Shown piece after piece: positions 34,743-49,240 of a DNA stretch of 64,000 nt. The notes below the pieces were generated by a model, which saw only the letters and a list, made by a program, of their open reading frames with translations, was not told where the DNA came from and did no database searches. The stretch is from contig JAQGBZ010000282.1 in NCBI GenBank assembly GCA_034687125.1, positions 1 through 64,000 on the forward strand. The letters are read 5' to 3'. This DNA is from Neelides folsomi. Lineage: Eukaryota; Arthropoda; Collembola; Neelipleona; Neelidae. The stretch's first letter is position 1. Each line of letters opens with the position of its first letter. The position numbers were made by a program, and so were the translations under genes.

Positions 34743-35329
34743 ATTATCATTTCTTATTTGAGATATATGTAATAAAGGGTTTTATATCAACTCCCTATGT
34801 AATATTTTCAAAATAAAAAATTTCTAATGGAATTTTAGAATAAATAATATTTTTGATTACATTATTTTAAAAAGAATTTGAATAAAAATTTAATTTTAAA
34901 TTATAACAATCTCAAGTTCCTAAGCGATTATAGATATTCTTTATCCTCATTTTAAAATATAGGATAATATAAAATAACAAGTCCTTCACAGAAAATTTTA
35001 AACAGTTTTTTTTAAGTATTTCGTACTTTTACTGAAGTAAAAATATATAATATGTCAAGTTCATAACTTAAAAGATGTAAGGAAAAATTAATTGTTCAGA
35101 TTGTTGTTAAAAAATTTATTAAAAAATACATTAAAACATGTAATAAAGTAATAATTACAAGCATACTAAAATCAATTTTTAATTTTTTAAATTTTTATAC
35201 ATAATAAGATATATATAATCTTACATATATCTGTATTATTGCATAATTTTGGAATGTTGTAAATTTCGTTGCTCAAAATTTTGATTCTCTTAATTTTAAA
35301 CTATAGTGGATATGCACAGAAAAACTTGT

Positions 35330-35704
35330 TATATCCAATTTACATTCAATCTTTACGTGAGTTTGAACAAACAGCTTAATTATTTCCAGCGAAACGATTT
35401 TAATTAAGCGTTACTTTTAACTTAATAAATCAATTATTTTCTAATTTTTACAATTAAAATCTTTTAATCAATATAAAACATATCATTCCTAAACAAAGTT
35501 AAATTAACCGAATATTAGTGAAATGGTCACAGATCGAAATTCTTTAAAAAATTTAAATTCAAATCATTTTCTTATAAAGGCTTTTATATTATATTATCTT
35601 TGCATTAATACAACTAAAAGTAACGTTTAACTAAAATCGTTTCGCTGGAAATAATTAAATGGTTTGTTCAAACTCACCTAAAGATTGAATGTGAATTGGA
35701 TATA
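35330..35704. mobile_element. MITE with ~85-bp inverted arms, just downstream of pen-2
   Basis: Left arm TATCCAATTTACATTCAATC, then TTTACGTGAGTTTGAACAAA, CAGCTTAATTATTTCCAGCG and AAACGATTTTAATTAAGCGT; the right arm mirrors it to about 35704 with few mismatches. The centre is about 190 bp of AT-rich non-coding DNA. It is the fullest copy of the family whose short version lies in Gr 4 intron 2. The pen-2 stop codon is only about 30 bp away, so the element probably supplies or interrupts the 3' UTR. Confidence 0.85.
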
Positions 35705-35734
35705 GTTATTATTAGTATAAAGATGACAATAAAT

Positions 35735-36815
35735 TTAAGCTCTTCCTTGTGGAATGGTAAATGAGAGATCGTCGCCGAGTTCTCCCCATTCAGCACGATG
35801 AGTTTGGAAGATGATGACCCAAATTGCTAGTCCAATTACCCAAACCAATGCACCAACCGCCGACTGAATTACATCTGAAATAAAATTTTAACACCATTAA
35901 AATAATATTGTTAAAATTAAGGTATCTATTAAAAATATAAAATAATTAACAGGGAGATAATCATACAGTTAATAATATATTAAATATTTTATTTAAAGTA
36001 AATTACATCTTTTAATTTGTGCTTGTTCTTCATATGGAGGAGCTTTGAATGCTTCACGGAAAAACCAGAAAAAGTTGACAGCCCATAAAAATGGAAGGAA
36101 TACAAATCCACCTATAAATCAACAAAATAAATAAATAAACTACTCAATGCAATCATATTGTTATTTATCTAAATGTAACATCCATTTATAGATACATACA
36201 GGGGATTCCTTAATGTGCTTTCTTTTTTTAATGGACAATTACCTTAAAATGGTCAAAGGTAAAAATCTGTAATTTTGTCCGATGAGTGGGGAATATAATA
36301 AACTACTATGCAGCCAAATATAAACCGGAATGGTTAACCCGTTAATAAACGACAGCTACTCTTCTTTGAGAAAACGCTATTTTCTTCTAAATTGAGTTTC
36401 GGTTGCTATGTGCAAACGATCATTTGAGGCAGTAAAACGTCGTTTTTGCTACGCTGCATTGAAGCGAATGGAGCTCAAGTTGGGAAATTCATGAATAATA
36501 AATTATATGATATATAAAGAATGGTGTAGCCAAATTTCAAGAACTTTGGTTAATGATTAAAAAAGATACAGTTCATTAAATAAAAAGAAAGCACATTAAG
36601 GAATGCCCTGTATATCCACTTAATAGTTATTTTAAGTGTCTAATATCTCGATTAATATAATTAAATTAATTTTGTATACGAATATTCCGAATGAGATTGT
36701 GAAATGGAAGTTCATTAATTGAATTGATAAAATTGCCAGTTTATAAATTATTACCTCTGAAATATATTCGACACAAGTAGAGTTTTCGATCGTTTTTCAT
36801 CCTCGAAAGATTCAT
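35735..36815 (-). CDS. pen-2: Gamma-secretase subunit PEN-2, 3 exons
   Basis: PEN-2 is the small membrane subunit needed for presenilin endoproteolysis and gamma-secretase activity (Notch and APP cleavage). Exons are 36815-36755, 36111-36007 and 35874-35735 (306 nt, 101 aa, the family's usual length). The protein starts [19 protein letters not shown]. It contains the conserved [37 protein letters not shown] and [19 protein letters not shown] blocks, two hydrophobic segments, and ends IPQGRA. Junction GAT|AT restores the conserved Tyr of IKRYVI. Intron 1 is enlarged by a TA-flanked inverted-repeat element. The exons are too short to appear as long open frames. Confidence 0.96.
36199..36610. 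mobile_element. Tc1/mariner-type non-autonomous element (MITE) in pen-2 intron 1
   Basis: A 412-bp element with terminal inverted repeats CAGGGGATTCCTTAATGTGC and TTTCTTTTTTTAA at the left, mirrored as CAGGGCATTCCTTAATGTGC at the right. It is flanked on both sides by TA, the target site of the Tc1/mariner superfamily. No transposase frame is present, so it would need enzyme supplied elsewhere. The ends still match closely, suggesting a fairly recent insertion. Confidence 0.88.
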
Positions 36816-37347
36816 TTTGAAAGCTTTAAATATGAATGGTTAACTTTAAAAGGGTTGAAGAAATGAGTAATCTGACAATACTTCAAATGAGATAATTCTC
36901 AAGTCAGCGGATAGTCCCGATGCTGGCAAGGGAAATATGAGACTTTAGTCAATGTAACTAATAAATCTATAGGAAGCGGAGAAACCCGGAAAAAATTAAA
37001 CCAACTTCTAACGTCGACCATTTCTAACGAATATTGTTGAATTAATTAATAAAATAATAAATGATAATAATGATTTAATTTATCTTCAGAATAAAAACGC
37101 ACATAATGCAATACTTAATTAATGACCGATTTGCTTTCTGTATAATTAAACTATAAAAAAAATTAATCATATACCTAACTACTAAATTAAATACAATTAT
37201 GAGATTGATGAGTCCCAGTGTTAAAATTGATTTTATATGATTTTTAAATTATGATTTGAATGTTTTTTTAACGTGAATTCGCCTTTGCCGTAAGTATAAC
37301 ATTTATTCCAATTCTCAACAAAGTTTTTATAATGAGCCGAATGAAGC

Positions 37348-37353
37348 TTTATT
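37348..37353 (-). terminator. Actin polyadenylation signal AATAAA
   Basis: On the minus strand AATAAA occurs about 175 bp after the actin stop codon, a normal distance for a short actin 3' UTR. Cleavage would be expected around 37325-37340. Confidence 0.6.
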
Positions 37354-37526
37354 GAACAGGACAATTAGATGAACAGAGAGGATTTGGAAAGCGGAGTAGC
37401 AGAGTGGAGTTAATCGTAATAATAATATTAGCTGTTGTTCGGAGAATTCCTGAACCATCCTCCTGGGCTGTTCCAAATGCTGGGCTCTTCTTCTTCTCGC
37501 ACGACCTCCGGTCCGAGGGAAACTTC

Positions 37527-40055
<2,529 letters not shown>

Positions 40056-40358
40056 TCACGAACTATAAACAAAATTAATAATCGTGAATATAAGACAATT
40101 TGTATATTATTGAAGAATTATTTTAAAAAAATTATCTAATATAATATAGCTTTAGCTCCAGTAAGTACAAGTTGTGAATATTGTGTAATTAAAGTTGTGA
40201 ATTTAATTAACAAAAAGTTGAAATTTTCAATTAATTCTTTTAATTTCAAACTAATGAATCTGTTAATTACAATTTAGTAGTAGTGTGAATTATACCAAAG
40301 TTAAAAGTAGAATATTTCTTTATTGGTTATAAGTTTGTGTTTGGAACAGGAAGTTACC

Positions 40359-40430
40359 TCAAAAACCGAGGGAAGATGAAGAAGTCTCGAGCGAGAGATC
40401 CCAAATGAGGTGATCTACTTCTGGCTCCCG
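40359..40430 (-). other. Non-coding first exon of actin (5' UTR)
   Basis: The minus-strand sequence ends CTCGGTTTTTGAG|GTAACTTCC, a good donor that pairs with the TTTATAG acceptor just upstream of the actin ATG. This leaves a GC-richer leader typical of insect actin genes. The left boundary is set by the donor; the transcription start is estimated from the TATA-like site. Confidence 0.6.
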
Positions 40431-40431
40431 G

Positions 40432-40520
40432 TTTTTAACGCCGCTCCCCCAATCCCGATTCCTCTCCCGGACCCACAAACGATTGGCTGAAAACCTCCGA
40501 CTTGTTGGACCAATTTGGAC
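40432..40520 (-). promoter_or_regulatory. Actin core promoter: TATA-like, CCAAT and CArG-like sites
   Basis: On the minus strand from far to near: GTCCAAATTGGTC (40508-40520, a one-base-short CArG-like palindrome), GCCAAT (40487-40482, a CCAAT box), and GTTAAAAAC (about 40439-40431, TATA-like). The order and spacing before the non-coding exon fit an RNA polymerase II promoter. Confidence 0.5.
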
Positions 40521-40932
40521 TTCTTTCCTTCTTCTGGATGGCAATTCTCTCTTAAGACTCCAAAGGACATGAAGCGAAAAGACTCAGACTTTCAATTCTC
40601 AATTCAACCCCTTGTTTGACCTCTCAAGGACCCAAATCTCATCTTTTCATTCTTTTCTTACATTTTCTCCAATTATGTTCTAATAAATCTGATACCATTG
40701 TAAATTTTATAATATCATTTAAATATTAGTATTAGAATAACATTAGTAAAATTTTAGTAATAGAATTTAAAATTCTCCAAAATGTGTAAAAAGGAGATTT
40801 CTAAGAAATGATTAAACGAGTTAAAATATCCATGAACAGTTGTGCGTTTGAAAATGAGCAAAGTATGAGGAATTTGTGAATCATTTTATGAATTTCTATT
40901 TATTCAATGTTTGTCTGTTGATGACAATAACT

Positions 40933-40942
40933 CCTTATTTGG
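40933..40942. promoter_or_regulatory. Perfect CArG box (SRF site) upstream of actin
   Basis: CCTTATTTGG fits CC(A/T)6GG exactly. It lies about 500 bp upstream of the predicted actin start. SRF/CArG control is a known feature of actin genes. One 10-mer can occur by chance, so functional use is inferred from position. Confidence 0.45.
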
Positions 40943-42925
40943 ACACGGCGTTTAAGTGATTTATGTCGTATGGGCGGAAATAGGAAATTTCGATTTTAAA
41001 TCAAAAAAATTATATTTGTAAATATTTGCCTATTAATTAGACAATCGAGAGTCATAAATGTTCAGATTACTTTGCTAATATTAGTTTATTAATTAGGGTT
41101 CCTATCTTGACTGCCAATGAACTTAAGTGTTGAAATGTCTAAATTGATATTGATTCTAAATATTATTTTATATTTTTTTAAAGAAAGTTTAAAAATTTTT
41201 TAATTATACCTAATCAAATTACTTAAAAATTTTACCTAGTGTGAAATTAACAAAATAAGGAAAAGTACTTTGCTAAAATGAAATTCAAAATTACATATTG
41301 TCCTAATATTAAAATTACAAAACTTATTTAGTTATTTTAAATTAAATTTTAATTCGGTTTTATTCCACATATTGTCCCAAATCCATCACAATTTTCCTCC
41401 TCGAAACTCTCCAACTCATCACTTCCCCCAAATGAGTTCAAGAATGCAACGTGCGTTGTGGCGAATCTCTGTTTAAGGAAGAGTGTCGGAGGTATAAGTA
41501 TAAATGAACGCGGATGTTCTCTTACATGACTCCTCACGTAGAGGAAGGTAGAAATACTCAAATACTACACGGCATGCCGAACATGAACATTCCTCCCCTT
41601 CGCGACAATCCCGATGTCTGGCAAACTCTGGCAATTTGACCAATGTAACCCACAACATGTCTCCCAATCATACAACCCGCAATTTAAAACATTCTCCTCA
41701 CTTATTATACACATGAGCTAAGAAGGTGTATTAAACTACTTTTTCTCTTTTTTCACAGCTGCAAATGAATTCGAGACGCTGCGAGAATTTTTTATAAAGA
41801 AATTATACAATTTTCAACACTACTTTGAATATAACATAAATGTTTATAACATTTATGTTATATGTAACAAAGTACTGTATTTATACAAGTTATATAGCAC
41901 AGTATTTGTATTGTACATTTTATATAGATGATATATGAGGAACTTTTATATAATATAAATACAGTAGAAAAATAATTGTTTAATTGTAGAAAAACAATTA
42001 GTCTAAATACTTTTATATGAGATTAGAAAACTGTAAGAGGAGAGATATTAAGAAAGAGGATTTTTGAGCGGAGGCGGAAAGTCTGGATCTTCAAACCAGG
42101 CCTTCTTTATGTCGGAAGGGGCCAAGATGTAAAAGTTAAAAAGATAGGAATTAGAAAGATAAGATTACTCAACCACAACTCCCACCACACTGCACTTTCA
42201 GTTGGATTTGCCCATAAATCATGAAGGAAAATATATTATGAGAAATGGGAGTTGAAAATAAATGAGAATCAGTTCCAACTTTTCAAAACTAACACTTCAG
42301 GTGTTTAAAATAAACAATTTAACTCCTTTCGTTTGGGTATAATAATGATTCAAAACTTCAGTCTTAGAATGTTTGAGTTTTGAGCCAATGTCAAATGTTG
42401 GTTCATCAGATAAATACACAAATTATTAAAATAGTAACAATTGAGTAAATACACAACTACCATTTTCTTATAATTTATCATAATAATGTCCAAATTGGGA
42501 AAAGACCCTTCTCAAAATGTTTTCAACTCTAGGTATTCTGAATAGTAATAGCACAAAACATATTATAATATTTTATTTTATCGGTACATTAATTAAATAA
42601 TTATATATAAATATAATAAACATAATATAATTAATGTTTAGTTAAGTTAAGTGTAAGCATGTACCATATAATTACAGGATAATATCCTATATTATGTTTA
42701 TGTAAGTTATAGGAAGTAAACATAAGTAAATATTGCGAATTTCATTTCAAAGTGAGTAAGAATGAATATAAAATTTAAAAAAATAAAATACAGATATTAT
42801 ACAATAAAACAAATGAAAACAAATAGAATTCCAGACCTCGTTAATATCAAAATAAATACAAATAGTGCAGTGGAGAAATATTCAAAACTTATTTAGTAAA
42901 TTAAAGACCAATTGAATTAATTTTA
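40943..42925. other. Long intergenic region upstream of actin
   Basis: Mostly AT-rich. A GC-richer island at about 41360-41690 contains only short antisense open frames (41349-41561, 41473-41667) that do not resemble proteins. A short palindrome, ATATAACATAAATG...CATTTATGTTATAT, lies at about 41828-41863. No gene was recognised. The island might be regulatory. Confidence 0.5.
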
Positions 42926-45638
42926 TTATTCGCTTATTTTATTGAGGTGATTGAGCGTCTCCTGAGAAGCCTCAACAGGAAATCCCATGCTCATTCGCGC
43001 TTCTTCAACATTCTTCATCAACTCTTTCTTGAATCTCCAAACGGTTCGGTCAATTTTGGGATTTTTCTTGAATTCGCCTTCGCAAATTGACCTTAATGAA
43101 GAGACGCAATCTGCTCTGTAATGTTGTAACCTCCCATGAGTAATCTGCAAAACATATTTGATCATTATTAGTTTTTCAGTAACAAACAAAAATTGTAATT
43201 GAATTAATGGAGTTTGTATTGGGAATGTAATTAAATGTAATTTTAATGAATTTTACCGGAACAGGATAAGGCCAACAGTTGGTTCCATTTTTTGCAAAGC
43301 ATGCGATAGCAAAATGATTATGGACGGCGATGACTCGTTGAGGATTGTGGAAACATTTAACGTAATGCCCGGGTTTTGTGTAATTCGTGGAACGCGTGAC
43401 ATGCTAAAAATAAAAAATAATTAAATTTTTATACATACTTTATCTTGACAAAGAAATATCTGTGAATAATATTGGATTTTTAATTATAATTATTGTCAAT
43501 TTAAATAATAAGATTGGATTTTAATGTTAACCTTCAGCATGTGGAAATAATTAGGAATGTCTTTAACAACATCGTTCGTATTGTTGGAGTTTCCATCAAA
43601 GAAATAAATATTACGGAAACAATAAGAAGATCTGAAAGGATCCATCAATTCCTTGTTTATATCTTTGAGCATGTCAACCCAATTGCCTTTGTCAAATGGC
43701 ATAATCACCTTTGAGAAAAATTTAAAAAATTAATTATATGACATTTAATTCCAATTACTTAACAGATTCGAAAATTTTTTTTGAATGATTTGAACAATTT
43801 AATTTTAATGTATATTTTGTTGAGTTATCGGTAAGTTAAAATATTTCAATTTATGGTAATTTACCTCGTCTATATCTAAAATGGAAATATGTTTGTATTT
43901 GTACATATTCCTATAAAAGCAGTCGTTATATGGAATCACTTCATTTTGTCTCCTGTTGGTGGACCTTGACTTTAAATATGCATTTCTCAATATTGGGTTG
44001 TTGGTTTGACCTCCTGGTAAATTCATTTGTGTGACGTCCACAAGCCCCCTATCTTCATAATACTGGAGAACCTAGAAATTCAAAATAAATAAATTTAGTT
44101 TAGAAGAGATTAATTTTTAAATTAAAGTTAAATGTTTACAGTTTGAAAATTTTTAAAATAGCTTTCCAAAATTGTTTTATCTTTGGCCCAATTAATTCAA
44201 TTGGTAATTGACTCATAAATTCAAAGAGGCGAAAATTATTAAATAATCCGTGAATGAATGAAGCAATGAATTAAACCTTTTTGACATTTGGCAAGGAGTC
44301 AAATTGGTAAAAATAAATTTTGTCGACTCCTAGAATAAACAGAAGTTCGATCCACTCAATCAGCTTGTCAGAAACATCATTATAAAGGAAGTTGAGTCCT
44401 TTGACACAAACGGCAAAATTCTTCTTCTTCTCCCCTTTCCCTTTAACTTCATACAAAATCTGAAGATTGTTCGTTGAGTTCATGCAGAGGGAGTCAGCTA
44501 AGGAGACTGAATCAGGAATCTATAATCAGGAATTTACAACACTAAAATGACATACATTTTAAATTTTTTATTTTAATTAAAGAAAGTCGTATATTAATGA
44601 TATTAAATAGCTATATCCGTAATACTGAAATATGCCGCGTGCACGTAGACCACTGTAAGTGTGACTTATTTTTTTAAAAAAACTTTAGCTAAAACTTTAA
44701 CAAAAACTTTTGCATTTACTTTTTTGATATTTGGAACAGGACATGTTAGGACATAGGGTTGCAGAGCACGAACAGTTCCGTTATTTCCCCATGCAGATCT
44801 CCAAATGAAAATTGGTTCTTTCATCTACAAAACCAATAAGTATAAACCAAAAGAAGTATCTTCAAAGTTAGAGATTTGTGTGTTTTATTAAATAAAGTTG
44901 TTTAATTAAATAATTATTGGCCATTTAGTTATTTCTTACCTCCGTAATAATTGGCATTTTCTCGTCCCGATACCAAAATTGGCAATAAGTTTTTGGTAAG
45001 GGTTTGGTTTTGTCAACCAAACTTAGAATCCTCACTGTAATTTCCGATTTATCTGAAGCTCGAATATCATAATAAGCGTTGAATAAATAAAAATTTGTAC
45101 CGGAACTTGATGTATGGACCTTAAAAATCATTAGCGAAATTTTACTTCTTTAGTATCAAATATCAAACATGAATATTTGTTCATTGGCACATATGTAATT
45201 ATTTATTGTCATTTGACATATTCTTACTTGCCACTGATCAGTGCTGAACTTCATATCATATAAATGCGGAAACTTGTTGCATGTTGAATTTGTCCCTTGT
45301 GGTCCTTTGACTAACATTCCCAAAATATACGGATACTTTGGCAAATTTCTCACTTGATCTATGGCCACTTTATAAGCTTGGGTCTCACTCAGCCCTTTGA
45401 ACTTATCAAAAAAGTCTTTCTTTTCAGGTCTCATATCAATTAACACGGATTTCTTAAACTTTACACCACTCACTGGATTATTGAAATAATCTTTGTAGTT
45501 TTTATATTCATAATGTGAATTCGTGTAGACCAAAAGGAGCAAAAAAGGGAATGAGGTCAAAAGTGAAAGAAATAAAATTTTGAGAGATTTCTTCTTAGGA
45601 ATGAGAAAAACGAAATTATTAAATTTTATATTTTCCAT
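42926..45638 (-). CDS. Glycosyltransferase family 92 (DUF23) type II membrane protein, 8 exons
   Basis: Exons 45638-45228, 45119-44940, 44824-44720, 44519-44277, 44071-43865, 43708-43532, 43403-43257 and 43144-42926 total 1689 nt, 562 aa, fully in frame. A short cytoplasmic N-terminus is followed by one membrane anchor (ILFLSLLTSFPFLLLLVY), a Golgi type II topology. The catalytic domain carries KNFAVCVKGLNFLYND, WIELLFILGVDKIYFYQFDS, YNDCFYRNMYKYKHISILDI and the metal-binding ILDIDEVIMP. It ends with ITHGRLQHYRADC and WRFKKELMKNVEEARMSMGF. GT92 members in animals add galactose to N-glycan core fucose (C. elegans GALT-1), so a Golgi galactosyltransferase is the best guess; the exact acceptor is unknown. 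Confidence 0.92.
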
Positions 45639-47192
45639 TATAATTAAATTATTTTTTCAAATTATTAGATCTGTGTTAATACTTTTCGAGTTTCCTATAA
45701 TTTCTATAAGATTTGATCCATTACATGATATTTAAAAAAACTTATATGTTAAATTCTTATTTGATAATTTCACATCTGGCTTGATCTGGGTTGTAATAAG
45801 GAAGATCTTTACAATGAGAATGTGTTGACTTTTGTTTTTATAAATCCATCTGAATCAATAGGATGTTCAAATATAACATAGCAAAATTCACACTTTACTC
45901 ACACATGTCACGATTCATTTCAAAGTTTTAAACAACTCAACTTTGTTGATTTCTCTTTTGCAATACAATAAACGTTTCAAATATTGACGTATTGAGACTA
46001 AATCACATATCAGACTGATGTATTAATACTTCAAACAAATCAAAGTTCTTAATTAACAATATTATAGTATTTGAACACATACAAGACTTAAGTCATAAAG
46101 AGCAAATTGAAAGTTAATTAAAAATTCGTTTGTTTTAATTAACTAATTATTAATTATAATAGTTTAAACTTATTTTACGTAGAACGATTTGCACTAATTT
46201 CGTTGTTGGCTGTTTATTTGATAGCAAATAATAATTTAGGTGTTAAAAATTGATTTAAATGTAATATACAAATTACTTTTTGAATTAAAAGTTTTAGAAC
46301 TTCCATTGAATTTCATTGTCAATGTTGTGTAACTGATTTTAATTGTTTCCTTTGTTCAATATCAAAACTTTTAGTAATTTTTAACTTATAATATTTGAAA
46401 TAATTGAAATTAAATACTCGTGAACAGTCAATGCATATTAAATGCGGAATATTATGCCGGTTGGGTTGAACTACCTCAAGAATTTGGAACTGAAGAATTT
46501 GAGAAAGGGAAGTGAAAAGGGAAATTTAATTTATTTATAAAAAATAACCGTTCAACCCCTTGAAGGGACATTGAAATATTTGAACTTTAGCTTTGTCTAC
46601 ATGTGCTATAAGGATTATAAAAGGACCACAATTGAACATTCTCGGAAAAGGTTTGGGCAAACATTCTATCCAAATAGAGTATATCCTTATAGCTGATAAT
46701 TCACCATTTAAGCTTTGAAGGTTGTTAAATTATTTCAAGTTCAGATGTGAATATAACGAAAAATGTATTTAATATTGAGTGATTGTGAAATTGTGATTAT
46801 GTGTGTGTGAAATACAATACATGCAATTTAATATTCTAGAATAGTTACATGCAGTAATGTAATCAAATGTAATTTTTATTTTTCAACATCAATATTATAC
46901 TATGAATAAATATACTCCGAATAAAAAATTATCGTTTTTATTATTCAATAATTAATCATCTAATTTTTGGATTATTGTTTAATTTATTATTTATATTAAC
47001 AACTGATATCATTCTATCTGTAAATGTAATATTAAATATGATACTATAAATTTACAGTAATATAATATTTAATATTTTATTTTTATGTAATATAATACAA
47101 TACCACATTTCAATATTCGTGATACACCTTTACGTGTAAATATTAAAAAGTTATTTTATTTCTTAAATTTACCCCGTTGTTGTAACCTCTGT
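45639..47192. other. Intergenic region, no gene recognised
   Basis: AT-rich throughout, with the promoter of the GT92 gene expected just right of 45638. No coding exon, RNA gene or clear repeat was found. Confidence 0.5.
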
Positions 47193-47873
47193 TTATCGAA
47201 TAGTAGTGGCTATAGGTCTATTAGTCGTGATTGTTAACGAAGTGCTTCCCATTGTTTCAATTGAAGGGTTGGAAGAAGTTCTTGTAACAGAAGTTAAGAA
47301 ACTGCTTGCTGTGGCTCCGGTTGGTATTGATCTCACTGAACTTTGACTTAATGAACTCGTCATCATCGTATGGGTCATTTGCTCACTAGTCATTGTTCTC
47401 ATTGTCCTTCCACTTAATGTGGTTTGATTCAATATTTGTGTAGTTTGATTTCCCATTTGATTGGTTGTTTGATTTGACATTTGATTTGTCGTTAGATTTT
47501 GCATGGAATTGGTCGTTTGAAGTCTCATAGTTGGAGTTGTCGCTAAAGAATTTACAAAAGTTCTTCCAGTCGTTGAATTTTGTGAATTTTCTGTTGAATT
47601 TTGATTTGTATTTTGAGTTGAATTTTGAGCTGAATTTCTGTTTGTTGTCATTAAAGTGGTTTGGGTGGTCCCTCGGTTTTCAAGTGAAGTTGATGAATTT
47701 CCCAATTGTTGTGTTGCTGAAACTGTCGTTGCTGTAAGATTCGTTTGCAAAGACTGAGAAGTTTGCTGAGAGCTGATTGATCTACTTGTTGAAATTGTTG
47801 AAGGAATAGGAAGATTTCTTGGAGTTGTTCTCATTGTGCTAGTAGAATTTCTCTTGGTTCCACCAAGATATTC
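47193..47873 (-). CDS. Mucin-like Thr/Asn/Gln-rich coding segment (3' part or separate gene)
   Basis: About 226 residues in one frame, from a good acceptor (ATTTATAG before AATATCTTGGTGG, 47873) to a stop at 47193. The composition is extreme: Thr, Ser, Asn, Gln and Met, with short repeats such as MSNQTTNQMGNQTT and NSTQNTNQNSTENSQN. Many NxT/S sequons and O-glycosylatable Thr suggest an extracellular mucin. It is probably downstream exons of the gene starting at 49240, because both pieces share orientation and composition. I could not find a clean frame-preserving junction: the obvious donor GATATG|GTAAAT is phase 0 while this exon needs phase 1. A missing small exon or a separate gene is possible. 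Confidence 0.6.
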   Translation of the reverse strand, partial: EYLGGTKRNSTSTMRTTPRNLPIPSTISTSRSISSQQTSQSLQTNLTATTVSATQQLGNSSTSLENRGTTQTTLMTTNRNSAQNSTQNTNQNSTENSQNSTTGRTFVNSLATTPTMRLQTTNSMQNLTTNQMSNQTTNQMGNQTTQILNQTTLSGRTMRTMTSEQMTHTMMTSSLSQSSVRSIPTGATASSFLTSVTRTSSNPSIETMGSTSLTITTNRPIATTIR

Positions 47874-48406
47874 TATAAATTGTATTTGAGGAATTAGTAT
47901 AATTTAATGGCAAATATTAGCATATAAACAAAAATGGGCATAGAAGAAGAAAAAGTTACACCAACTTTTAATCACATTACTTTAAATACTTAATTTATGC
48001 TTTTATAAATTCAATATTCGACCTCTTAAACTTTTCGGATTATTATTTTCCTCTTTCCTTCTATTAATTTCCGCTACAAGAATTTTTCCTTGTTTTGTTT
48101 TCAGCATTAAATTACCTTAATAAAGATATTTAATTTGGTTTAAATGAATCTTAAAAGTCAATTTGATGATAAAGTTAAGTTTTTACAATATTCTTCTGGC
48201 TTTGAATTGCTATAATTTCTCAAAACTTCATCAAGGCAAAAGAGGATGAATCCTTCGTCAACGCCATCCTTTTTGAAAATTATTTATTTTATTAATATAC
48301 ACAACTGTAGTAATAATCCAAGTTGGAATAAGCCCAATTTTAAATTATTATCATTATTTCAGCATTGTGATTGTGAGTGTATTAAAAGTTAATCATACAA
48401 TTATTG

Positions 48407-49240
48407 TTATAAATTATTATTTACCATATCAAGTTCCGTTGTCGTCGTCGTACGAATTGTTGTTGGGCTTGTTTGCATTGTCGTTGTTGGTGGTTTTGTA
48501 GTTGTAGTTATATTAATTGCTAAAGTTGTAAAATTTGTAACAACACTGGAACTCATTCTTGTCGTTAAAGCCAGAGAAGTCGCATTGAGATTTTGTGTTG
48601 TCGACGGTCGCCTACTTGTTGATTCATTTGATGTGGTTGGATTCTGACCATTTGTTGGCTTAAGAGTTGTTAATATTGAAGATCCAAAAGAATTATTCAA
48701 ATTGGGCGTGGTCCTAAGAGTCGAAGAAATTGAAGAAACAAAAGCTGTTGAAGAATTTGAAGTAGAATTTAAACTTTCAGTTGTTGAAGAATTCGCCTGT
48801 GTTGTTCTTGTAATTGTCATTGGACTTGTGGTTTGTCTTTCTGTTTGGTTTGAAAATCTTTGAGTTGTTTCATTTTGGCTTGGAGTTGTTGAAGTCATTT
48901 GGCTAGATTGGTTATTTGATGAAGATCTTGTAGTCGCCATTGTAGAATTATTTTTAGTGGTTCCTGTAGTTGAATTTGAGAGGGAAGTTGAAATTCCTGT
49001 TATTGTTACTGAACTCTGCGTAGTAAAAGATGTGGAGACATTTGATGGGGAAGAGGAATTGTTTGTGGTGAGAATAGGAGAAATGCGAGTAGATGGAGAA
49101 AATGAACTCGAAGTCCCAAAGTTGTTTTTTCTTGTTGTACTTTGACTCGTATTTTGAGATTCGACTTCCTCTTTAGAGATTCTGGATAGCAATATTAACA
49201 ATATAAATAATAATCTTACGAACTGATCGAATTTAAACAT
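48407..49240 (-). CDS. Secreted mucin-like Ser/Thr-rich protein (5' part)
   Basis: The start codon at 49240 opens a signal peptide (MFKFDQFVRLLFILLILLSR). About 250 residues of Ser/Thr/Asn follow (STRISPILTTNNSSSPSN, TRTTQANSSTTESLNSTSNS, TTTTKPPTTTMQTSPTTI). There are no cysteines and many N- and O-glycosylation possibilities. The likely coding end is a donor, GATATG|GTAAAT, near 48424 rather than the stop at 48407. Peritrophic, salivary, cuticular or surface mucins look like this. Such low-complexity sequence evolves too fast for family assignment. Confidence 0.7.
   Translation of the reverse strand: MFKFDQFVRLLFILLILLSRISKEEVESQNTSQSTTRKNNFGTSSSFSPSTRISPILTTNNSSSPSNVSTSFTTQSSVTITGISTSLSNSTTGTTKNNSTMATTRSSSNNQSSQMTSTTPSQNETTQRFSNQTERQTTSPMTITRTTQANSSTTESLNSTSNSSTAFVSSISSTLRTTPNLNNSFGSSILTTLKPTNGQNPTTSNESTSRRPSTTQNLNATSLALTTRMSSSVVTNFTTLAINITTTTKPPTTTMQTSPTTIRTTTTTELDMVNNNL

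Noticed and set aside
41349-41667. Minus-strand open frames in a GC-richer island upstream of actin
   Set aside because: They overlap each other in different frames, lack recognisable domains and have no plausible exon structure; a regulatory island is more likely.
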